From: Azophilus sp965221755
GTDB taxonomy: Bacteria; Pseudomonadota; Gammaproteobacteria; Pseudomonadales; Azotimanducaceae
Assembly: GCA_965221755.1 (NCBI GenBank)
Contig: OZ244921.1
Location: 2,418,001 to 2,482,000, forward strand
DNA length: 64,000 bases
Direction of reading: 5' to 3'
Positions 43,186 through 50,210 of the stretch are shown here, piece after piece. Under the pieces are notes generated by a model, which was given only the letters and a program-made list of their open reading frames with translations, was not told the origin of the DNA and did no database searches. Both the position numbers and the translations under genes were made by a program. Positions within the stretch are counted from its first letter, which is position 1. Every line of letters begins with the position of its first letter.

Positions 43186-44696
43186 CGCTGCAGGAGTTCC
43201 TCACAGCGTATCTCGATCGGCTCCATGCCGGGTTGGACGCTGATCTCGGCGCGCGCGTCCCGGCAGCCGTCGCGGCTGCCGATCAGCGTGTAGGCGCCGG
43301 GGCGCAGCTCAAGGCGTTTTTCGGCAAAGCGGCCTAGGGGACCGACGTTGGAGAGCAGCACCTCGGTGGCGTTGTCGGAGCGCAGCAGCACCGGCACCGG
43401 AGTGCCGTGGCGGCGGAGCAGGGCATCCACCTCCACGATGGCGGCGGCCAGAACGGGGCCCCTCGGCGATAGCGTCCTGGCCTCGGCGAGCATGGCCTGC
43501 GCCTCCTCGAAGAGCGCATCCGACGACAGCCGTTCGGCGCCGTCGGCGATCCGCTTCAGGGTGCTCAAGGCCCGGCTCTGCGCTTCGGCCTGCTCCAGTC
43601 CCAACCGGGCGAATTGGATGTTCGCGTCCAAGGCCAAAATGCGCCGGTTGGCCTCGGCGGTCTCGGCCCACCGCTCGGCTGCCGCGTGCCGCTCGGCTTG
43701 ACGCTTGAGTTCGGCAATCCTCACCAGTTCCGACTGCTCAGCGATCTGCTGCAGCCCGCCTTCGGCGGAGGCGTTGCCGGGGTCGATCCCCAAGGCCTGC
43801 CGGAAGGCGTTTTCCGCCTGTTCGAAGCTGCCCTGCTCCAAGGCTTTGAACCCGGCGGACAGCCTTTCGTTCAGAAGCTGCTCGGAGCGGCCCCGGCGGG
43901 CGGCGGCGATGGCGCCGTCGAGGCCGGGCGTGTCGGCGTCCAGGGCGCGGATGGCTTGGTAGGCGTCCACCGCTTGGTCCCAGCGCCCCGCCAATTCGTG
44001 GTTGCGCGCGGTGCGAAACTGGGCGATGACTTCGGGCAGGTGGCCCGCCCGCTGCAGGGCGGCGCGCAGGGCGGGGCTGTCCGGCTTGACGTCCGCGGCC
44101 TGGCTGAGCCAAGCCTCGGCGGCGGCAGGGTCGCGTTCGTCAATCGCCGCCAGCCCTTGGTTCAGGGCGTCCTCGAACTGGGCGTGGCCTTGGTCGATCA
44201 GCGCCGCCAGCGCGTCGGCGGCTTGGCGGTACTGGCCGATGGCGGCATCGAACCGCTCGGCGACGAACGCCTCGTCGCCGGCTTGGGCCAAGGCGCGGGC
44301 GGCGTCGTACCCGGCCTCGGACCAGGCGCCGGCATTGAGTTCCTCACGCAGCTTCAACTCCAGCTCCACGAAGCGGGCCAGTTCGTCGCCGGCTTCGGTG
44401 CGCGCCTGCTCCCTTCTGAGCGCTTGGAAGGGCGGCGGTTGAGCGTCCGGGGCGACCCCGGACGCAGTGCCCGTCGGCGGCGCGGCGTCGGGCGCAGCCC
44501 TTGGCGAGACCGTTTCCAAGGGTTCGACCCAATGCGGCGCCAAGGTGAACAGGACAGCGATTGCCGCCACGGCGCCGATCGCCGCCAGCAGCAGCGGCCA
44601 GCGGCGGCTCGCGGCGCCTTTGGGGCTGGCAGCCCGCCCTTCGGCGTGGCTCAAGGGAACCGCGCGCGGCCTGATGACGCCGGATTCGTCGGGCAC
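43182..44696 (-). CDS. Membrane-anchored TPR protein with PEGA-like end
   Basis: The 504-residue protein has a membrane helix near residues 33-53 (WPLLLAAIGAVAAIAVLFTL), then a Pro/Ala linker and a long helical region with TPR-type repeats. An example is FEQAENAFRQALGIDPGNAS, and AIGQYRQAADALAALI is similar. The last 60 residues (GRFAEKRLELRPGAYTLIGS and CRDARAEISVQPG) resemble a PEGA-like domain. It therefore looks like a periplasmic scaffold facing the PEGA/FGE partner encoded just downstream with a 4-base overlap. No enzyme motif is seen. Confidence 0.82.
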   Translation of the reverse strand: MPDESGVIRPRAVPLSHAEGRAASPKGAASRRWPLLLAAIGAVAAIAVLFTLAPHWVEPLETVSPRAAPDAAPPTGTASGVAPDAQPPPFQALRREQARTEAGDELARFVELELKLREELNAGAWSEAGYDAARALAQAGDEAFVAERFDAAIGQYRQAADALAALIDQGHAQFEDALNQGLAAIDERDPAAAEAWLSQAADVKPDSPALRAALQRAGHLPEVIAQFRTARNHELAGRWDQAVDAYQAIRALDADTPGLDGAIAAARRGRSEQLLNERLSAGFKALEQGSFEQAENAFRQALGIDPGNASAEGGLQQIAEQSELVRIAELKRQAERHAAAERWAETAEANRRILALDANIQFARLGLEQAEAQSRALSTLKRIADGAERLSSDALFEEAQAMLAEARTLSPRGPVLAAAIVEVDALLRRHGTPVPVLLRSDNATEVLLSNVGPLGRFAEKRLELRPGAYTLIGSRDGCRDARAEISVQPGMEPIEIRCEELLQR

Positions 44697-44786
44697 TGGC
44701 TATCCCTGATCGCGGAGCAGGGCGGTCGCACCTATCAACATTTGCGCCCGGCGGCCGTCCTCTTGTCGATCCGCGGCTTCGTCCCT

Positions 44787-46001
44787 TCAGGACGAGGCTT
44801 CCGGCGCCTCGGGCGCCGGCGGCGCTGGCAGGCCGAGGTCCTCAAAGTACAGCCGGCGCAGAATCCGGCGCAGCTCCCGGTACTGCTCATCGACCGTGCC
44901 CCGCAGTCGGACGGTTTCGTTCTCGAGTTCCATCGTGTTCGGCATTATTTCCGCTTCCGCCGCCACGCCCAGCTCCTGCAGCGCCTCCGCCTTCATGGCG
45001 GCTTCGTTGCGCTTGGCGACGGCGTTCTTGACCAGCGCGGCGCCGGCGCCGATGGCGACCAGCCCGGTGGCGTCGATGTAGGGGTTGTCGCTGTCGTAGA
45101 TCGCGCCGATGCCGGCGCCGATGGCGGCGATGCCGGCCCAAGTCCGATTGCGCGCCTGGGCCTTGAGTTCGCGCAGCGAGGACGCTTCCGAGTAGGTGGC
45201 TTCACGCCAGTTTTGGTAGGCCCCGTGCATTTGCCGATGGTAGTTGGCGTAGTGCTCGTCCAGGGTGTCGATGAACGCGTACTCCCGCTCGCGCACTTGG
45301 CGCACCCTCGCCAGCATCGGGTCGTCCTCCGCCGGCAGCCGCAGCAGTTCGAAGCCGCCATCGGGGCGCGGCCGCACATGGGCGTCGAAGGCGTCGGGGG
45401 CGAAGTCCTGGGCGAACCTCATCTCGGCGGTGGCGCGGATGGCCCGCACCGCGGCCTCATCCAAGGACTCGCGATGGGCCAGCATGTCGTCCGCCAAGCG
45501 CTTGTAGTTGGCCTGGAAGGGGTCGATGTCCGGCGGCACGGTGGGCGAGTAGGCGTACTTGCTGGCTGTGGCGCGGTAGGTGTTGGTGAACCAGACGTCG
45601 CCCCGCGCATCGGTGACGGTGAACTCCTGGACCAGCCGCTCGCCGTCGGATTGCAGAATCCTGCCGGTCACCGTCACATCGACGGCGTGCGTGGCCCGCG
45701 GCACCACCCGCACCGCGCCCCAGTTGCCGGTGCTTTGCAGCAGGTTCTTGGCGAAGTAGGGCATGAACTGGGCCTCGGCCCGGCGGATGTCCGGGTTGAC
45801 CAGCCGCTCGATCTGCTCATCGAAGGTCTCGGGGATGTTCGGATCCAGCACCGCGACGCCCACGTCGAGCAGCAGCGCCTCGTCCTGAACGCCGCTGAAC
45901 TGCTTGGGCGGCGTCATGTCCACGGTGCGCAGCGATTCCGATACGCAGCCGGCGAGAGCCAAGGCCGATGCGAGCGTGAATGCGGAGGTGATGGTGCGCA
46001 T
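44787..46001 (-). CDS. Large lipoprotein of the envelope operon
   Basis: The 404-residue product carries a lipobox (LALAGC, about residue 19). The middle (RATHAVDVTVTGRILQSDGE, VTDARGDVWF) is strand-rich, and the region near residue 285 contains a glycine-rich hydrophobic hairpin (TWAGIAAIGAGIGAIYDSDN and IDATGLVAIGAGAALVKN), similar to glycine-zipper segments of envelope proteins. A charged coiled C-terminus follows. I recognise no family. It starts 2 bases after the Gly-rich lipoprotein and precedes the TPR gene by 90 bases. Confidence 0.78.
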   Translation of the reverse strand: MRTITSAFTLASALALAGCVSESLRTVDMTPPKQFSGVQDEALLLDVGVAVLDPNIPETFDEQIERLVNPDIRRAEAQFMPYFAKNLLQSTGNWGAVRVVPRATHAVDVTVTGRILQSDGERLVQEFTVTDARGDVWFTNTYRATASKYAYSPTVPPDIDPFQANYKRLADDMLAHRESLDEAAVRAIRATAEMRFAQDFAPDAFDAHVRPRPDGGFELLRLPAEDDPMLARVRQVREREYAFIDTLDEHYANYHRQMHGAYQNWREATYSEASSLRELKAQARNRTWAGIAAIGAGIGAIYDSDNPYIDATGLVAIGAGAALVKNAVAKRNEAAMKAEALQELGVAAEAEIMPNTMELENETVRLRGTVDEQYRELRRILRRLYFEDLGLPAPPAPEAPEASS

Positions 46002-46003
46002 GG

Positions 46004-47152
46004 TCAGCTTCCCTTGTAGCGTCGGTATTCCTCCCAGAGCCTCTCGCGCAGCTCCGGGTCCGGCTCCGCCATCGCCGCTTCGCGCAGCTGGCGGGCGATG
46101 ATGTCGTCATCCTTGGCGTCGGGCAGGTGGCCTTGGCCGCCGCCGCTGCGGCCCCCGGGTCCGCCGCCGGGCATGGCGGGCGCCGGCCGTGGCCCGCTTC
46201 GGCTGGTCGTTCCGGGCATGGACGCGCTGCCGCTGCCGACCGTGCCGGCGTCCAGCGTCCCGCCACCCGGAGGCTGCGCCGTTGCGCCGCCGCCCGTCCC
46301 GGCTGGCCGTTGATTGGTGCGTTGGGCGAGCACTTCCCGCTCGGCGAGAATTTCGCCATCGAAGGACTCCAGCGCTTGGTCCAGGGCGCCTTGGCTGGAG
46401 CTCGTTCGGGAGCCCGTTCGGGAATCCGCTTGGGAACCCGATCGGGATTCCGCCCCCGCGTTGGTTCCGCCGGGAACCCCCGGCGGGGCGCCGCTCGTGC
46501 TTGGCAACTGGTTGCTGGCCTCCCAGCCGTCCGTGCCGCTGCCGGGCGCGCCGCTTTGCCAAGTCTCCTCGCCGGCGGCACTGCCGGGACGACCACCCGC
46601 ATCGGTTCCGCCGGGTTGGCTGCCGTCCGTGCCGGGCAGCCCAACCGTGCCGCCGCTCCCGCCTTGAGCGCCGCCGGGCAAGTTGCCGCGGCTCGCTCCG
46701 CCCGGTCCATTGCCGCTGGGGAGGCTGGCGCCGCCCGAGGCGGTGGCGCCACCGCTTGGCAGGCCGGGCACCGGGCCGGGAAGCTGGCTGCCGCCTGACC
46801 CTGCGCTGCCGGGCGGCGGCGGCAGGCGGGCGCTGCCGTCCCGGCCCGTCGCGCCGCCGCTGGCGCCGCCGGCACCCCCGCTGCCAGGCATGGCGCTGCC
46901 GCCGCCGGGGCTGCCGCCGGGCATTGGAACGCCGCTGGGCAGCGGATTGCCGCCCGGGCCGCCGCTGGCGCCACCGCCCCCAGCGCTGCCGCCGCCGCTT
47001 TGCCCCCCTGATGAACCGGATGAACCGGACGCGCCGCCGCTGGCGCCGGATTGCGACGGGGATTGCGGCTGCGGATACAGCGGCGTGATGGGCGCGCAGG
47101 CCCAGAGCAGGGCCAGCGCCGCGAGCAGCGTCAGTTTCAGCAAGGCGACCAT
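46004..47152 (-). CDS. Gly/Ser/Pro-rich low-complexity lipoprotein
   Basis: The 382-residue protein has a lipobox (LLWAC) close to the start. About 200 residues are dominated by Gly, Ser and Pro in irregular short motifs (SGGASGSSGSSGGQSGGG and the like). A more ordered helical part follows (QGALDQALESFDGEILAERE), then another Gly/Pro stretch and a final charged helix (IIARQLREAAMAEPDPELRE). It looks like a long flexible tether that spans the envelope with a docking helix at the end. I use ATG 47152; an ATG nine codons upstream is possible. It lies 98 bases after the TonB-C/TPR gene. Confidence 0.78.
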   Translation of the reverse strand: MVALLKLTLLAALALLWACAPITPLYPQPQSPSQSGASGGASGSSGSSGGQSGGGSAGGGGASGGPGGNPLPSGVPMPGGSPGGGSAMPGSGGAGGASGGATGRDGSARLPPPPGSAGSGGSQLPGPVPGLPSGGATASGGASLPSGNGPGGASRGNLPGGAQGGSGGTVGLPGTDGSQPGGTDAGGRPGSAAGEETWQSGAPGSGTDGWEASNQLPSTSGAPPGVPGGTNAGAESRSGSQADSRTGSRTSSSQGALDQALESFDGEILAEREVLAQRTNQRPAGTGGGATAQPPGGGTLDAGTVGSGSASMPGTTSRSGPRPAPAMPGGGPGGRSGGGQGHLPDAKDDDIIARQLREAAMAEPDPELRERLWEEYRRYKGS

Positions 47153-47250
47153 CTCAACACCCTGGAATCCAAGCGACATTGAGGGAATTCAGGATGTCCA
47201 AGCATCCTGAACCGAAGCCGCAGGAACCGCCGCCCAGCCTTGCGCCGTCC

Positions 47251-48663
47251 TTAAGCATCGGCTTCCCCGCGCTTTTTCCGGTCCTCGACCCGCTCCTTTC
47301 CCATGTCCTCCTCGGTCTGTTCGGAGCGCGGGAAGTAGTTGAACGCATGGCGGTAGGTCTCCCCTGCGTAGGGCGCCGCCTTGCCATCGACCATGGCCGG
47401 GCGGTAGCGGGCGCTGCGCAGGCTGCGGCGCACCGGGAAGTCCATCAGGCCCTCCGGCTCGGAGGCAACCACCTTCATGTCCCGAACGCTGCCGTTGGCC
47501 GAGACCTCGAATTGCACTTCGACGAAACCCAGGGCCTGCTCCTCCCGCTCCCCGGCGGGCGGCGGGCGGGGGGCCTTGGGCGCCGCGAAATGCAACAGCA
47601 CCGGTTCGGCGAAGTAGGCGGCGGCATCGACGCTGCCGACCTTCTCGAAGCGTTCGTAAACATGCTCATAGAGGGTGTGCGCCTTGCGGAAGCGCTCCCA
47701 CATCAGATGCCAGTCGGCGAGGTCCAGAATGGCCTCGGACACGGGCGTCGGCCCGGTGTCGGCGTCCTCCTGACGGATGCGGATCACTTCCTGCAAGGCC
47801 TGCTCAGCAACCGGAAAGCTGTTGATCTGCAAGGGCATCTCGTAGTTGGTGAAGCGCCCGCCCGAGCGGGCGGCAATGAGGGCGCCCGCCTCCCGGTCGT
47901 CCACGTAGAAGGGCGGAAAGCGCTCCATCCGGTAGGTTTCGGCGAGGCCTTGGAGGGCCGGTATCGCCTGCGGCGTGCCCGCTTTGCCGTTGGCTTCGTG
48001 GATCTTGAGCGCTTGTTGGTAGAGGGCGCGGGCGGCAAAGACGTTGTAGGCGTCCTTGTGCCAACGGGCGAGGCGGAAGACGCCGGGCAGCATGGCTTCG
48101 TCCTGCGTCCCGTAGGCCCGCGCGAGCACCTCGTAGGCGTACTCCTCGCGGCGCGTGGCGGCCTTGCCGTCGCCGAGCCGCTGCAGGGCCTCGGACTGCC
48201 CGTACACCGCCTCGACTTGATCGGGGGTGAACAGCCCGTCGCTGACCCGGCTGACCTGCACGGCTTGGCTGTAGCTCTCCAAGGCGCCCGGATAGTCGCC
48301 TTGGCCGAGGCGGGCGTCGCCGAGCAGCAGCAGCGGCCGCACCAGATCGGGATGATAGCGGTGGCGGGCCGCCTCCACCGCTCTCAGGTAGGGTGCCAGG
48401 AACGCCTCCGCCTTTGCGTATTCGGCGTTCTCGATGTCCACAGCCACCGCATCCAATGGCGAAACCGCATCGCCGAGCGCTTCCTCAATGGGTTGCGGCG
48501 AGGGGCGGGCTGCGGCGACGCCCAAGTCTTCGGGGGATGCCTCCGGCACCGGCGGCCCGCCATCGCTCCAGCCGGGCGCAGCGAAGGCCAGGATCATGGC
48601 CGCCAAAACGACCGCCAGCGTCGGTCGGCGCCGCGCCAGGAATCCCGCTGCATTTAAGCGCAT
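47251..48663 (-). CDS. TPR protein with TonB C-terminal domain, operon leader
   Basis: The 470-residue product starts with a signal or anchor sequence (RPTLAVVLAAMILAFAAPGW), then about 300 residues of helical TPR-like repeats such as DARLGQGDYPGALESYSQAV. Residues about 365-450 form a TonB-C-type domain (GFVEVQFEVSANGSVRDMKV, then SEPEGLMDFPVRRSLRSARY and RP). The domain normally contacts outer-membrane partners and passes energy to them. It is the first gene after a promoter-like pair and an inverted copy of the dispersed repeat. The ATG at 48663 follows AAGG. It supports a Ton/Tol-like role for the operon. Confidence 0.87.
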   Translation of the reverse strand: MRLNAAGFLARRRPTLAVVLAAMILAFAAPGWSDGGPPVPEASPEDLGVAAARPSPQPIEEALGDAVSPLDAVAVDIENAEYAKAEAFLAPYLRAVEAARHRYHPDLVRPLLLLGDARLGQGDYPGALESYSQAVQVSRVSDGLFTPDQVEAVYGQSEALQRLGDGKAATRREEYAYEVLARAYGTQDEAMLPGVFRLARWHKDAYNVFAARALYQQALKIHEANGKAGTPQAIPALQGLAETYRMERFPPFYVDDREAGALIAARSGGRFTNYEMPLQINSFPVAEQALQEVIRIRQEDADTGPTPVSEAILDLADWHLMWERFRKAHTLYEHVYERFEKVGSVDAAAYFAEPVLLHFAAPKAPRPPPAGEREEQALGFVEVQFEVSANGSVRDMKVVASEPEGLMDFPVRRSLRSARYRPAMVDGKAAPYAGETYRHAFNYFPRSEQTEEDMGKERVEDRKKRGEADA

Positions 48664-48708
48664 GGTGCCTTGGAAATCTCCTTGGTGGTTCGCTGCCGTC
48701 CGCGTTCG

Positions 48709-48737
48709 AGTGTGGAACCGGCGTTCGGGCAAGTCAA
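48709..48737 (-). promoter_or_regulatory. Promoter-like boxes of the 12-gene envelope operon
   Basis: On the minus strand TTGACT (48732-48737) and CACACT (48709-48714) are 17 bases apart. The -35 box matches the consensus at five of six positions, the -10 box at three. They lie 46 bases before the first gene's ATG and 3 bases after the end of the repeat. Confidence 0.5.
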
Positions 48738-48740
48738 GGC

Positions 48741-48841
48741 GTCCCTCGCCCAAAGGGCGAGGGACGGTTGGAGTTTCGCTAGGCGAAACTCCGCGCTCGT
48801 TGTGGGGTCGGATTCCGAAATGTTTGTGAGCCCGCACACGC
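48741..48841 (-). repeat. Dispersed palindromic repeat, long module (copy B)
   Basis: Read on the minus strand it starts GTGCGGGCTCACAAACATTT, contains CGGAATCCGACC, the hairpin GGAGTTTCGC/GCGAAACTCC with loop CTA, and a second hairpin TCCCTCGCCC/GGGCGAGGGA. It matches copy A (1602-1705) in order and spacing, with compensatory changes in the second stem. It sits directly before the promoter of the envelope operon. Confidence 0.82.
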
Positions 48842-49137
48842 GCGCCGATGGCGCACGTGCGAGTCGCTGCGCAACTCGGCGCCCGAACTTGGCGGCGGAA
48901 CTCGTTGGCAAGGGGATCGCCGGCTCTTGGGGCCAAGGTTCGTGGGCGGGTTGCTGCGCGGCTCGGCGCAAGGCGTTGACGGCATGGCGGATCTGCCGCC
49001 GCAGCAGGGGGGCGAAGTCCTTGGCCGTCTCCGACGGTCGGCATGGATGCTGGTTCCCCTCCTGCCGCCGCCGGCCAGGACGGCGATTTCCGGCCTGCGG
49101 GGCGCCTGATTGGGAAGCGGCTTGCGCCGGGACTGTC

Positions 49138-49587
49138 TCACGGACCGGTTCCGGTCAGACGCAGTGGATGCTGCCATCTAAGCCCCGCAAACCGGGCGAA
49201 GTCGGAGTCTGTTGTGACCATGGTGCAGCCATGCTCCACCGCAATCGCGGCGTGCTGAGCATCGGCAACCAGTTTGCCCGTTGCGTTTGCCTCACGGCAC
49301 AGCTTCTCAAAAATGGGCCAGTGATCGGGTCCCGGGCCGACGATCCGAGCCGTCGGTCGTTCCGCAAGCGACGAGACGAAGTCAAGAGCCGTTGCGAGGC
49401 TTGCCGGGGGATCGAAGATTCGGGCGTTCGTGGCGATGCGGATGAAGCCCGACAGCACGAGCACGGAAAGGGCGAACGGCTCGGGGCCGGTCGCCAAATG
49501 CTTAAGCCAGCGCACGTAATCGGGATGCTCCATGACCACATCCTCGAAGTGTGCGTAGATCAGGACGTTGACGTCCGGGAGCAGCAT
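49138..49587 (-). CDS. vapC: PIN-domain toxin, VapC family
   Basis: A 149-residue PIN-domain ribonuclease. The acidic residues are in the right order: LPDVNVLIY at the N-terminus, an ALSVLVLSGFIRI helix with the region of the second acid, then LVADAQHAAIA and TTDSDFARF. VapC toxins cleave tRNA or rRNA and are held in check by the antitoxin encoded just before, whose stop is 8 bases upstream. Order antitoxin-toxin is standard. The gene looks intact. Confidence 0.88.
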   Translation of the reverse strand: MLLPDVNVLIYAHFEDVVMEHPDYVRWLKHLATGPEPFALSVLVLSGFIRIATNARIFDPPASLATALDFVSSLAERPTARIVGPGPDHWPIFEKLCREANATGKLVADAQHAAIAVEHGCTMVTTDSDFARFAGLRWQHPLRLTGTGP

Positions 49588-49595
49588 GGCTCCCG

Positions 49596-49850
49596 CTACC
49601 GCCTCAGACCGAACCGCGTTTCGTCATCTTCGGCATCCGCAGCCCTTGGCCGGTCCAGATCGACATCGGGGCGGACGCGGGCGCCGGATGTGGTGATCAA
49701 CCTGAATGCCGGAGGTTCTGACGGCGCGCGCTGCTTCAGCGCGTCGTCCAGGACTTTGGCGATGAACGCGCTCACACTCAGCTTCTGGGCGGTCGCGGCG
49801 CGGCGCACCTGATTCGAGAGATGCTCATTGAGCGAAATTGTCGTCCTCAT
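49596..49850 (-). CDS. vapB: Antitoxin, ribbon-helix-helix VapB-like
   Basis: An 84-residue protein that starts MRTTISLNEHLSNQVRRAAT, the pattern of a ribbon-helix-helix DNA-binding domain, followed by LSVSAFIAKVLDDAL. The C-terminal half (RVRPDVDLDRPRAADAEDDE) is acidic and probably wraps the toxin. Such antitoxins repress their own operon. I start at ATG 49850; four extra codons upstream are open. The partner VapC gene follows directly. Confidence 0.83.
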   Translation of the reverse strand: MRTTISLNEHLSNQVRRAATAQKLSVSAFIAKVLDDALKQRAPSEPPAFRLITTSGARVRPDVDLDRPRAADAEDDETRFGLRR

Positions 49851-50210
49851 GATGCAAAGCATAACTTGGCAACATCAATGCATCAACGCCAAGTGCGCCT
49901 GAATCTCCGACAGGATTGGGGTGCCGTGCGCGTTGCGGACGGCCGCCGCGTCCGCGGGCGTTCCGGCGGCGTGCATGAAGGAGCCGCCTGGAGCAAAGCG
50001 GCAGGGGCGGTGCTGTGCTATGCTGCGAAACTCAAGGCGATGGCTTTCGGGGCATCCCGAACCTGGGCGGGCAATGCTGTCTGATAAGGGGGCACAGGCG
50101 TCCCCCGCCCCGGTGATCGAGACATGGCGGCTGGGCATGGCAGCTCGTTGGAAGGCGTCACAGGTCATTGGATTAGTCGAGCTGCAACCACCATGGAGGA
50201 TGAACGAACC
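49851..50210. other. Intergenic stretch between VapBC and the spondin gene
   Basis: These 360 bases hold the upstream regions of the divergent VapBC pair and the spondin/Calx-beta gene. A locally AT-rich sequence lies next to the VapB start (about 49850-49880). I could not name confident promoter boxes, and short frames here look like noise. Confidence 0.4.

Larger units (their letters stand above)
48664..49137. other. Intergenic region holding a repeat and the operon promoter
   Basis: These 474 bases hold a promoter-like pair at 48709-48737 and the long repeat at 48741-48841. From 48842 to 49137 I see no gene or clear structure; short frames there look like GC-bias noise. Confidence 0.5.

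Noticed and set aside
43614..46019. An 801-residue open frame on the plus strand opposite the envelope operon, and similar long antisense frames at 21384-23123, 40070-41134 and 47179-48657
   Set aside because: They lie fully opposite well-supported genes, lack family motifs and are explained by high GC at third positions.
35473..48663. Zorya-type defence system, because of the MotA-like gene
   Set aside because: No ZorB-like peptidoglycan-binding partner, helicase or nuclease is encoded; the cluster is dominated by lipoproteins and PEGA/TPR/TonB domains.
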